Positions 52,241 to 59,579 of a stretch of DNA of 64,000 nucleotides are shown piece by piece. Positions within the stretch are counted from its first letter, which is position 1. Each line of letters opens with the position of its first letter. The notes below the pieces were generated by a model that had not been told where the DNA came from, did not search any database, and was given only the letters and a program-made list of their open reading frames with translations. Position numbers and translations under genes: made by a program. This DNA comes from CBDFKK01 sp965248815 (GTDB lineage: Bacteria; Pseudomonadota; Alphaproteobacteria; SMXP01), in the NCBI GenBank assembly GCA_965248815.1, contig CBDFKK010000008.1, positions 1,302,001 to 1,366,000 on the forward strand, read 5' to 3'.

Positions 52241-52275
52241 CCAATGGATTGCGCGATCAAGTCGCGCAATGACAC
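52241..52275. repeat. REP-type palindrome, right of the GIY-YIG gene
   Basis: CCAATGG, then TTGCGCGA-TCAAG-TCGCGCAA stem-loop, then ATGACAC. Inverted relative to the unit at 51899, with the stem bases compensated. Confidence 0.85.
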
Positions 52276-52361
52276 AAGGGTTATTAGACAGAAAAAGAGC
52301 CAATACAGGTCCTTCACTAAATACCATTGACGAACGCCCACGTGAGCGGCAGGGTCCGGCC

Positions 52362-53003
52362 ATGCCGACAAAGTTGTTCTTTGATCTCGACGGAACCTTG
52401 ACGGATTCCAAGCCGGGCATGGTGCGTTGCGTGCGCTATGCCTTCGACCGCATGAATATGACGGCGCCGGATGAATCTGTGATTGCCTCGCTCATTGGAC
52501 CGCCGTTTCACGAAACCTTGGGGCCGTTGTTTGGCAGTGAAGAAAAGGGAGAACAAGCCCTCGCCTTTTACCGCGAACGTTTTGCCGACAAAGGTTGGCG
52601 CGAAAACAGCGTCTATGACGGCGTTCCAGAAGCACTAAGCGAGCTCAGCAAAGCCGGACACGACCTTTACGTCGCGACGTCAAAGCCGCTTACATTCGCC
52701 GAACAAATCATCGAGCACTTTGAGCTCTCTTCGTTTTTCATTCGGGTCTTTGGCCCAACACTCGACGGCGCGCTCAGCAACAAGGTCGAGCTGTTGGCTT
52801 ATGCGCTCAGCGAAACGCAAGTCGATCCTAAAACGAGCGTCATGATCGGCGACCGGCGCCATGACATTGCCGGTGCCCGCGGCAATGGCCTTGGCTCCAT
52901 CGGCGTCCTCTATGGCTATGGCAGCCGCGCCGAATTGACCGAGGCGGGCGCAGACAGCCTTGTTGATGCGCCACAAGACCTCATTGCAGCGACACAGCAA
53001 TAA
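52362..53003 (+). CDS. HAD-superfamily phosphatase (phosphoglycolate phosphatase-like)
   Basis: A 213-residue HAD hydrolase from ATG 52362. Motif I is FFDLDGTLTDS, motif II the VATSK segment near residue 106, and motif III/IV GDRRHDIAGARGNG with a preceding Lys (SNKVELL). The cap domain (about residues 15-85) is of the C1 alpha type, as in Gph and pyrophosphatase-like HADs. The substrate may be phosphoglycolate, pyrophosphate or a nucleotide. Confidence 0.88.
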   Translation: MPTKLFFDLDGTLTDSKPGMVRCVRYAFDRMNMTAPDESVIASLIGPPFHETLGPLFGSEEKGEQALAFYRERFADKGWRENSVYDGVPEALSELSKAGHDLYVATSKPLTFAEQIIEHFELSSFFIRVFGPTLDGALSNKVELLAYALSETQVDPKTSVMIGDRRHDIAGARGNGLGSIGVLYGYGSRAELTEAGADSLVDAPQDLIAATQQ

Positions 53004-53049
53004 GCCTAGCGTCACAAACAAAGCTCCACCAGCGAAGTCATTTGTCTAG

Positions 53050-53247
53050 ATGGACTCCCTCATCAACATCATGGTCATGGTCGCCATCGGGGCGGTCTTC
53101 CTCACGCTCGTCGCGGGCGTATTCACGCTGTACAGGGGCGGCGATTTCGCCAGAAAATATTCTAACAAGCTCATGCGCCTGCGTATCGTGCTGCAGGTTT
53201 GCGCTATCCTGCTTCTTGCACTCGCCTACTATTTGAGTACTCAATAG
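53050..53247 (+). CDS. HIG1-domain twin-transmembrane protein
   Basis: A 65-residue protein of two helices, IMVMVAIGAVFLTLVAGVFTLYRGG and VLQVCAILLLALAYYLS, joined by the GGDFARKYSNKLMRLRI loop that marks the HIG1 (hypoxia-induced gene 1) domain. Eukaryotic members assist cytochrome oxidase supercomplexes; alphaproteobacterial ones are found at the inner membrane with a presumed similar role. It lies just upstream of agmatinase. Confidence 0.82.
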   Translation: MDSLINIMVMVAIGAVFLTLVAGVFTLYRGGDFARKYSNKLMRLRIVLQVCAILLLALAYYLSTQ

Positions 53248-53272
53248 CACGCCTCTCAAGGAGCAGAAGTCT

Positions 53273-54226
53273 GTGACCGATAGCAAATCCGACTACGCGT
53301 TTACCGCAGGGTCCCTGCGCGAAGATCCGGACGAACGCACCTATTCCGGCGCGCTGTCATTCTTGCGGCGCAAATACACGCGCGATTTGACCGGCGTCGA
53401 TGTCGCGGTCACCGGCTTGCCTGTGGACACGGCGACCAGCAATAGGCCGGGTGCCCGCTTTGGGCCCCGCGCCATTCGCGAAGCCTCATCCATGATTGAT
53501 TGGGAACGCCCCTATGGTAGCCCAGTCGATCCGCGTACGGAACTTTCCGTCATCGACTATGGGGATTGCGCGTGGGACTTCGGCGCCCCGGACTCGATGC
53601 CCGGCGCCATCGAGGTCCATATTAAATCCATCATCGACAAGGATGTGATCCCGCTTAGCCTCGGCGGCGATCACTTTGTCACGTATCCGGTTCTGAAAGC
53701 GCTCCATGCCAAACACGGGTCCCTGTCACTCGTCCACTTCGACGCACATTCCGACACGTGGGATGACGAAGGCGGTGCGCGGCGCACCGACCACGGCACC
53801 ATGTTTTGGCATGCGGCCAAAGAAGGTCTGGTTGATCCGTCACGCTCGGTTCAAATTGGTTTGCGCACGGAAAATTCCGACACACTTGGTTTTCATGTTC
53901 TCGACGCACCCTGGCTCCTTGAACATGGTGCGGCCGCCGCCGTAAGAAAAATTAGAGACGTCGTCGGCGACAACAAAGCCTATGTCACTCTCGATATAGA
54001 TTTTGTCGATCCAAGTTACGCGCCGGGCACAGGCACGCCTGTGTGCGGCGGACCATCAACGTCAACGGCGCTGCAAATCTTGCGCGGGCTTATTGGGATA
54101 AATATCATCGGCGCGGATGTCGTTGAAGTCGCGCCGGCCTACGATGTCGGTCAGATCACGGCACTCGCGGCGGCTACCATCGCGTATGAATATTTGGTCC
54201 TGTGCGCAACGCGGCCCAAAGCGTAA
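53273..54226 (+). CDS. speB: Agmatinase
   Basis: A 317-residue ureohydrolase starting at GTG 53273 after AAGGAG. Manganese ligands are in LGGDHF, HFDAHSDTW and TLDIDFVDPSYAPGTGTP, and the GLRTENSDTLGF loop is agmatinase-like. It would convert agmatine to putrescine and urea; other guanidino substrates are possible. The GGDHF in place of GGDHS is common in agmatinases. It is one of two ureohydrolases in the window (the other is at 2827). Confidence 0.88.
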   Translation: MTDSKSDYAFTAGSLREDPDERTYSGALSFLRRKYTRDLTGVDVAVTGLPVDTATSNRPGARFGPRAIREASSMIDWERPYGSPVDPRTELSVIDYGDCAWDFGAPDSMPGAIEVHIKSIIDKDVIPLSLGGDHFVTYPVLKALHAKHGSLSLVHFDAHSDTWDDEGGARRTDHGTMFWHAAKEGLVDPSRSVQIGLRTENSDTLGFHVLDAPWLLEHGAAAAVRKIRDVVGDNKAYVTLDIDFVDPSYAPGTGTPVCGGPSTSTALQILRGLIGINIIGADVVEVAPAYDVGQITALAAATIAYEYLVLCATRPKA

Positions 54227-54256
54227 GCTTCTGCTCAACGACTATTGAAGGACCTC

Positions 54257-54823
54257 ATGGTCAAACTCAACAAAATCTACACCAAGACCGGCGACAAAGG
54301 CACGACGGGGCTAGGCACCGGCGCGCGCGTGCCGAAACATGATTTGCGTATCGCCGCCTACGGCACGGTCGATGAAACTAATGCCACCGTCGGCGTTGCC
54401 CGGCTTCACACCAGCGGTGAGCTCGATGCCGCATTGGAGCGTATTCAAAACGATCTGTTTGATTTGGGCGCGGACCTGTGCGTGCCCGACGACGGAAAGG
54501 GCGGCGAAGCGTTACGCATTCTTGATGCTCAAGTCGAACGCTTAGAATCCGAGATTGACGCCATGAATGAACAGCTGGAGCCGCTAACCTCGTTCGTGTT
54601 GCCAGGCGGCTCGCCCGCCGCCGCGCACCTTCATGTCGCGCGCACGCTCAGCCGCCGCGCCGAACGATTGATGGTCGAACTTGCTGAACAAGAAGGTGAA
54701 GATGTCACGCACGCGGCGCTACGATACATCAATCGCGTGTCAGATCATTTATTCGTGGCAGCCAGGCTCGCCAATGACAACGGCGCAAAAGATGTGCTTT
54801 GGATTCCCGGCGCGAATAGGTAG
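54257..54823 (+). CDS. pduO: Cob(I)alamin adenosyltransferase (PduO type)
   Basis: A 188-residue protein from ATG 54257 after GAAGGA. It has the ATP-binding N terminus KIYTKTGDKGTTGLGTGARV, the YGTVDETNA helix, and the C-terminal ARTLSRRAERLMVEL and NRVSDHLFVAARLAN segments that build the active site. It adenosylates cobalamin to coenzyme B12, the cofactor of the ethylmalonyl-CoA mutase encoded at 46227. Follows speB by 30 bases. Confidence 0.95.
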   Translation: MVKLNKIYTKTGDKGTTGLGTGARVPKHDLRIAAYGTVDETNATVGVARLHTSGELDAALERIQNDLFDLGADLCVPDDGKGGEALRILDAQVERLESEIDAMNEQLEPLTSFVLPGGSPAAAHLHVARTLSRRAERLMVELAEQEGEDVTHAALRYINRVSDHLFVAARLANDNGAKDVLWIPGANR

Positions 54824-54825
54824 CG

Positions 54826-55179
54826 TTAGCTTTCTTCTTTGCATTCCCCTTCATAGAGAATGCTCACGCCTGCGGCCGCTGCCGTGCAGGCGTTGCCGTA
54901 AGTTTTTTCGTCACAACCACACACGGGGCGATAGTTTCGGGTGCAGGCTTGCGTCATAACTTTGCATTCACCCATGGCATCCGCGATGCCGCAATTGCCA
55001 ATGCCGTAGTCGCAATAGTCGCCTTCGCCGCATTGAAAACCGGCGATGCCCCCGCACGCACCGTCGGGTCCGTTCGCGACTTGATCAGGTTGTGGAGGCG
55101 GTGTCTCGTCCGCAACAGCGCATGCTGCAACTGCGAGCGCTACAAATATCAAAACCAAAAATCGTTTAGCGCTGATCAA
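54826..55179 (-). CDS. Kazal-domain lipoprotein
   Basis: A 117-residue protein. The N terminus has a lipoprotein signal LVLIFVALAVAAC with Cys at about residue 20. The C-terminal CTRNYRPVCGCDEKTYGNAC followed by GVSILYEGEC is a Kazal-type serine-protease-inhibitor fold; an additional Cys-rich segment (CGEGDYCDYGIGNCG) precedes it. Probably anchored in the outer membrane and able to inhibit proteases. It is convergent with pduO, two bases away. Confidence 0.85.
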   Translation of the reverse strand: MISAKRFLVLIFVALAVAACAVADETPPPQPDQVANGPDGACGGIAGFQCGEGDYCDYGIGNCGIADAMGECKVMTQACTRNYRPVCGCDEKTYGNACTAAAAGVSILYEGECKEES

Positions 55180-55407
55180 TGCACTTCCTCCCCTTCCTTA
55201 ATAACCGTGCTCGAATAAACTGTCACATTAACCAAGAGATTGCCCGTCCTATTGAACCTGCCTCTCGTCTTAGTTCAAAGTTAGCAACGATCAACCAGGA
55301 TGGTCGGTGACAAAATTCCATCGGCATACGAAGCCATTCTGTGCATACTTTGAGCGGGGGATCGGGGACCAAGGTGCCCGATGACGGTGAAGCAAACGGG
55401 GTAGTTC

Positions 55408-56115
55408 ATGGCTTTTTTTCCGCTGCATGACAAAAACGCGCTGAGGTTCATTCCCTTTCAGCGGGTCACCGTAGGATTGATCGCCATCAATTCACTGGTG
55501 TTTTGGCTGCAGACCCAACTCAACGCCGAGCAAAATATGCTGCTCGACATGAACGGCGGCGTTATTCCGGCCGCGCTCATGGGGCTGGCAGTCCGCTCAA
55601 CCGATGTCGCCGTCGTGCCGCCGGAAGTCGCCCTTTTGAGCCATATGTTTCTCCATGGCGACATCGTCCACCTCCTTGGAAACATGGTCTTTTTGTGGGT
55701 GTTCGGCGACAACATCGAAGACGCCATGGGCCATATCAAATTCTTGATTTTTTACCTGCTGTGCGGGATTGCAGGGGCCTATCTCTTCGCCATGAGCGAG
55801 CCCAATTCACAGGCCCCACTGATTGGCGCAAGTGGCGCAATTTCAGGGATTATCGGTGCCTATTTCGTGCTCTATCCGCGCGTTAGGGTCTGGGTCTGGA
55901 CGTTTTTGGGCATTCCCTTGCGAGTGCCGGCCTATTGGGCGTTCATCGCTTGGCTCGCCTTCCAATTCTACTTCATCTTCTCTGGAACCAATGAGCAGAC
56001 CGCCTGGTGGGCACACTTAGGTGGTTTTGCAGCCGGCGTGGTTCTCATCGTCTTCATGAAGCGACGCGGAGTGAAGCTTTTTGGCCGGGGAACCGCGGCC
56101 GAGCAACAAACTTAG
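55408..56115 (+). CDS. Rhomboid family intramembrane serine protease
   Basis: A 235-residue protein with six or seven transmembrane helices. The catalytic Ser is in LIGASGAISGIIGAY near residue 143 and the catalytic His in WWAHLGGFAAGV near residue 208; HMFLHGDIVHLLGNMVFLW is the conserved helix 2 motif and DAMGHIKFLIFYL the next. It cleaves membrane proteins within the bilayer; the substrate is unknown. Full length. Confidence 0.93.
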   Translation: MAFFPLHDKNALRFIPFQRVTVGLIAINSLVFWLQTQLNAEQNMLLDMNGGVIPAALMGLAVRSTDVAVVPPEVALLSHMFLHGDIVHLLGNMVFLWVFGDNIEDAMGHIKFLIFYLLCGIAGAYLFAMSEPNSQAPLIGASGAISGIIGAYFVLYPRVRVWVWTFLGIPLRVPAYWAFIAWLAFQFYFIFSGTNEQTAWWAHLGGFAAGVVLIVFMKRRGVKLFGRGTAAEQQT

Positions 56116-56148
56116 GGCTTTCGGTCATTTAGATTTCCAAGCCTGTCG

Positions 56149-56207
56149 TTGACAGTGATAGGCCTCACCAGTAGTTTTTCGCACTGCAATATATCATAGT
56201 GCAGTGC
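56149..56207 (+). promoter_or_regulatory. Promoter and overlapping operator for etfB-etfA-hbd
   Basis: TTGACA (56149-56154) and TAGTTT (56172-56177) are spaced by 17 bases. Just downstream GCACTGC (56181-56187) and GCAGTGC (56201-56207) form a perfect 7-13-7 inverted repeat spanning the expected transcription start, fitting a repressor site. Confidence 0.5.
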
Positions 56208-56284
56208 CGAAGAAGTCCGTTTGCGGGCTATGAGATCGGGAACGGCTTCTGGGTGAGAGGGTCGGCCCAACGGAGCTAAATCCA

Positions 56285-57034
56285 ATGAAACTGCTGGTGC
56301 CCGTCAAGCGCGTGGTCGACTACAACGTCAAGATCCGGCTCAAGCCAGATCAGACCGGGGTGGATCTGGCCAACGTCAAGATGTCCATGAACCCGTTCGA
56401 CGAAATCGCCGTTGAGGAGGCGATCCGCCTCAAAGAGGCGGGCACGGCGAGTGAGATCATCGCCGTATCGATCGGACCGCAACAAGCCCAAGAAACCATT
56501 CGCACGGCGCTGGCCATGGGCGCGGACCGGGGCATTCTGGTCAAGACCGACGACGTGGTCGAACCGCTTGGCATCGCCAAAATCCTCAAAGCGCTGGTCG
56601 ATGCCGAACAGCCTGAGATGGTCATTTTGGGCAAGCAGGCCATTGACGATGACTGTAACCAAACCGGCCAAATGCTGGCCGCACTGCTGGGTTGGCCCCA
56701 AGGCACGTTCGCTTCGAAACTCGAAATCGGCGAGGGCCAAGTCAACGTCACTAGGGAGATCGACGGCGGTCTTCAAACCGTACAGCTCAAATTGCCCGCG
56801 ATTGTCACGACCGATTTGCGTTTGAACGAACCGCGCTACGCTTCGTTGCCCAACATTATGAAAGCCAAAAAGAAGCCGATCGATGAAAAGAGCCCGGCAG
56901 ATTTGGGCGTCGACATTGCCCGCCGCTTGACGGTTTTGAAGGTCACCGATCCACCGCGCCGCGAAGCAGGCGTGAAAGTGGAGTCGGCCAAAGAATTGGT
57001 TGAGAAGCTTCGTAACGAAGCGGGAGTGATCTGA
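56285..57034 (+). CDS. etfB: Electron transfer flavoprotein beta subunit
   Basis: A 249-residue protein with the ETF-beta N terminus MKLLVPVKRVVDYNVKIR, the NPFDEIAVEEAIRLKE segment and the nucleotide-site LGKQAIDDDCNQTGQMLAALLGWPQGTFA near residue 117. The ETF dimer carries electrons from acyl-CoA dehydrogenases to ubiquinone via ETF-QO, so it would serve mcd. Its TGA overlaps the etfA ATG by one base. Confidence 0.97.
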   Translation: MKLLVPVKRVVDYNVKIRLKPDQTGVDLANVKMSMNPFDEIAVEEAIRLKEAGTASEIIAVSIGPQQAQETIRTALAMGADRGILVKTDDVVEPLGIAKILKALVDAEQPEMVILGKQAIDDDCNQTGQMLAALLGWPQGTFASKLEIGEGQVNVTREIDGGLQTVQLKLPAIVTTDLRLNEPRYASLPNIMKAKKKPIDEKSPADLGVDIARRLTVLKVTDPPRREAGVKVESAKELVEKLRNEAGVI

Positions 57035-57975
57035 TGACCAGTCTCGTAATTGCCGATCACACCAATTCCGAACTCAAAGACACGAGCCACAAGACAGTGA
57101 CCGCGGCACTGGCGCTTGGCGGAGATGTTCATATTCTCGTCGCAGGCGCTGGCTGCGCAGGTGTCGGTGAGGCCGCGTCAAAAATCGACGGCGTAACGAA
57201 AGTGCTGGTGGCTGACGCACCTCACTACGAAAAACAGATGGCAGAACCCACGGCCGCGCTCATCGTCGGGCTCATGAGTGACTACGATGCCGCACTAACG
57301 CCGGCGACGACGACGGGCAAGAACATCATGCCGCGAGCCGCAGCACTGTTAGATGTCGCACAGATTTCTGACATAACCGCCGTCGAAAGCCCCGATACGT
57401 TTGTCCATCCGATTTATGCGGGCAATGCAATGGAAACCGTCCAATCGAGTGATGCCAAGAAAATCATCACGGTACGGACGACGACATTTAAGGCCACCGG
57501 CGAGAGCGGATCGGCAGCCGTAGAAACTGTGGATGCCGCTGCCGACCCGGGACTTTCGAGCTTCGTGAGCGAAGAGCTTTCGAAGTCGGACCGGCCAGAA
57601 TTGACTGCCGCTAAGATCATCATCTCCGGCGGGCGCGGCATGCAATCCGGCGAGAACTTCTCGATTCTCGAAAGAGTGGCCGACAAGTTGGGCGCTGCCG
57701 TTGGCGCATCCCGCGCCGCGGTGGATGCCGGCTACGTCCCCAACGACTATCAAGTTGGACAAACCGGCAAAGTCGTCGCACCGGAACTCTATATCGCCGT
57801 TGGTATATCCGGCGCGATTCAGCATTTGGCCGGCATGAAAGACTCGAAAGTTATCGTTGCCATCAACAAAGACGAAGAGGCCCCCATCTTTCAGGTCGCG
57901 GATTACGGTCTGGTCCAAGATCTCTTTACCGCCGTACCGGAACTTGAGAAAGAATTGGAAGCCATCGGCCTATGA
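57034..57975 (+). CDS. etfA: Electron transfer flavoprotein alpha subunit
   Basis: A 313-residue ETF-alpha subunit. The C-terminal FAD domain carries IISGGRGMQSGENF, GAAVGASRAAVDAGYVPNDYQVGQTGKVVAPELYIAVGISGAIQHLAGM and the closing VAINKDEEAPIFQVADYGLV. It is translationally coupled to etfB upstream and to hbd downstream (ATGA overlap). Confidence 0.97.
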   Translation: MTSLVIADHTNSELKDTSHKTVTAALALGGDVHILVAGAGCAGVGEAASKIDGVTKVLVADAPHYEKQMAEPTAALIVGLMSDYDAALTPATTTGKNIMPRAAALLDVAQISDITAVESPDTFVHPIYAGNAMETVQSSDAKKIITVRTTTFKATGESGSAAVETVDAAADPGLSSFVSEELSKSDRPELTAAKIIISGGRGMQSGENFSILERVADKLGAAVGASRAAVDAGYVPNDYQVGQTGKVVAPELYIAVGISGAIQHLAGMKDSKVIVAINKDEEAPIFQVADYGLVQDLFTAVPELEKELEAIGL

Positions 57976-58856
57976 GTGACATCGACGTTAAAACAATCGG
58001 CGTGATCGGCGCTGGTCAAATGGGCAACGGTATTGCGCACGTGTGCGCCCTTGCCGGTTATGACGTTATTCTCAACGACATTGACGAAGAACAACTCGAC
58101 AAGGCGATAACGACCATCGATCGCAATTTGTCACGGCAACTCGGTCGTGGTCTGGTCAACGAAGACCAAAAAGCCGAAGCGATGTCGCGCATTACAACCA
58201 CGACAAAGCTCGAAGCATTTAAGGCCGCGGACTTCGTCATCGAAGCGGCCACCGAAAACGAAGAAATCAAAAAGCAAATCTTCGCTCAGGTCTGCCCTCA
58301 TTTGCGGCCCGAAACCCCGGTCGCAACGAACACGTCATCCATTTCGATTACACGGCTAGCCACGTCAACGGACAGGCCGGAGAAATTTGTTGGGGTTCAC
58401 TTTATGAATCCCGTTCCGGTGATGAAGCTCGTCGAGATGATCCGGGGCATTGCAACATCAGAAGAGACTTTCGCTGTCGGTCTGGGGATTGTTGAACGGC
58501 TAGGCAAAACTTCTGCGATTGCCGAGGATTTCCCGGCGTTTATTGTCAATCGCGTGCTGCTCCCAATGATCAACGAGGCGGTCTACACGCTTTATGAGGG
58601 CGTCGGCACAGTGGCGGCCATCGACACGGCGATGCGCCTGGGCGCCAACCACCCGATGGGTCCGTTGCAATTGGCGGACTTTATAGGTCTCGATACTTGT
58701 CTTTCGATTATGCAGGTGCTTAACGAAGGGCTCGCCGACACCAAATATCGGCCCTGTCCGCTGTTGGTTAAATATGTCGAAGCGGGATGGCTGGGGCGCA
58801 AAACCGACCGCGGCTTTTACGACTATCGGGGCGAAGAGCCGGTCCCGACCCGCTAA
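57972..58856 (+). CDS. hbd: 3-hydroxybutyryl-CoA dehydrogenase
   Basis: A 294-residue enzyme of the 3-hydroxyacyl-CoA dehydrogenase family. The NAD site is IGVIGAGQMGNGIAHVCA at residues 8-25; NTSSISITRLA, HFMNPVPVMKLVE (catalytic His) and AFIVNRVLLPMINEA are the usual motifs. It interconverts acetoacetyl-CoA and (S)-3-hydroxybutyryl-CoA. As the third gene of an etf operon it links beta-oxidation or PHB/butyrate metabolism to the ethylmalonyl-CoA pathway, whose substrate crotonyl-CoA arises from its product. Confidence 0.93.
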   Translation: MSDIDVKTIGVIGAGQMGNGIAHVCALAGYDVILNDIDEEQLDKAITTIDRNLSRQLGRGLVNEDQKAEAMSRITTTTKLEAFKAADFVIEAATENEEIKKQIFAQVCPHLRPETPVATNTSSISITRLATSTDRPEKFVGVHFMNPVPVMKLVEMIRGIATSEETFAVGLGIVERLGKTSAIAEDFPAFIVNRVLLPMINEAVYTLYEGVGTVAAIDTAMRLGANHPMGPLQLADFIGLDTCLSIMQVLNEGLADTKYRPCPLLVKYVEAGWLGRKTDRGFYDYRGEEPVPTR

Positions 58857-58955
58857 AGCATTTCCAAAATTCACTGAATATTGAAAATGCCATAGCTTTT
58901 TAAAGTTGGTCGCGTTTTCGGACGGAAAACCGGAACCACCTTTCCTGAAAACGCT
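58857..58955. repeat. Intergenic repeat of Hyphomicrobiales type
   Basis: GCATTTCCAA/TTGAAAATGC forms a hairpin just after hbd, then GCGTTTTC (58912-58919) pairs with GAAAACGC (58947-58954) around CGGAAAACCGGAACCAC. The AAAACCGG...CCAC core resembles an interspersed intergenic element common in Hyphomicrobiales. The first hairpin may also terminate the etf transcript. Confidence 0.6.
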
Positions 58956-59507
58956 CTAGCTCGCCGGCAAATAGTCTTCAATGAAGCTGATAACCTCGGG
59001 CTCATCCCATTCGGCTTTACCTGCCAGGCGCCCGATTTCGTTGCCCTCTGCATCAAAGAGAACGGTGACCGGCAGGCCTTCGGCGCCCAGCGCCTTGGCC
59101 ACGGCAAATGTCTTGTCATTGTGGGTCTTGAGATCGCGGATGCCCCATTCCTCTAATTTCTCGGCGGATTTCTTGAGCCCAGCCCGGTCGACGCTGATGA
59201 TCATCACTTCAAAATCATCGCTGCCGAGCTGGGCTTGAAGCCGTTCAAGGGAGGGCATTTCAATCTGGCACGGCCCGCACCAGGTGGCCCAAAGATTTAC
59301 CAGGGTGACCCTGCCCATTTGGTCCTGCAGCGTGACAGTTTTCCCCTCGGGATCGACAAAAGGCGCGTCCGGAGCGGGCTTCCGCGGCACCGTTCTCTCA
59401 AACTTTGCCAAAAATTCGCTGGCGTTCTCATCCGCAGAGTCCCCGCTACCATTGCCAGCAGCGCTCACGATAACGTATAGGACCGCCACAACGCCTAGCG
59501 CGACCAT
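58956..59507 (-). CDS. TlpA-like membrane-anchored thioredoxin
   Basis: About 183 residues from ATG 59507; a TTG at 59530 or a start overlapping argH would lengthen the N terminus. The segment MVALGVVAVLYVIVSAAG is a membrane anchor and LVNLWATWCGPCQIEMPSLERL carries the CxxC active site (WCGPC). GLPVTVLFDAEGNEIGR is the cis-Pro loop. It is a periplasmic thiol reductase, often for cytochrome c or copper-site maturation. The frame stays open across argH, but that part is a shadow. Confidence 0.85.
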   Translation of the reverse strand: MVALGVVAVLYVIVSAAGNGSGDSADENASEFLAKFERTVPRKPAPDAPFVDPEGKTVTLQDQMGRVTLVNLWATWCGPCQIEMPSLERLQAQLGSDDFEVMIISVDRAGLKKSAEKLEEWGIRDLKTHNDKTFAVAKALGAEGLPVTVLFDAEGNEIGRLAGKAEWDEPEVISFIEDYLPAS

Positions 59508-59579
59508 GGACGTCAGGCCCAATACGACCAAACGGTCCGATGTCCGGCTGCGGGCCAGGAATTTGATGAAAGCCTCGAT

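Larger units (their letters stand above)
51893..52283. mobile_element. REP-bounded GIY-YIG unit
   Basis: Two related 35-bp palindromic units (51899-51933 and 52241-52275) lie in inverted orientation around the GIY-YIG gene, CCATTGG ends inward and GTGTCAT ends outward. Outside them the match extends through CCTTGTGTCAT on the left and ATGACACAAGG on the right, so the ends resemble imperfect terminal inverted repeats of about 40 bp. The unit is only about 390 bp. Confidence 0.5.
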
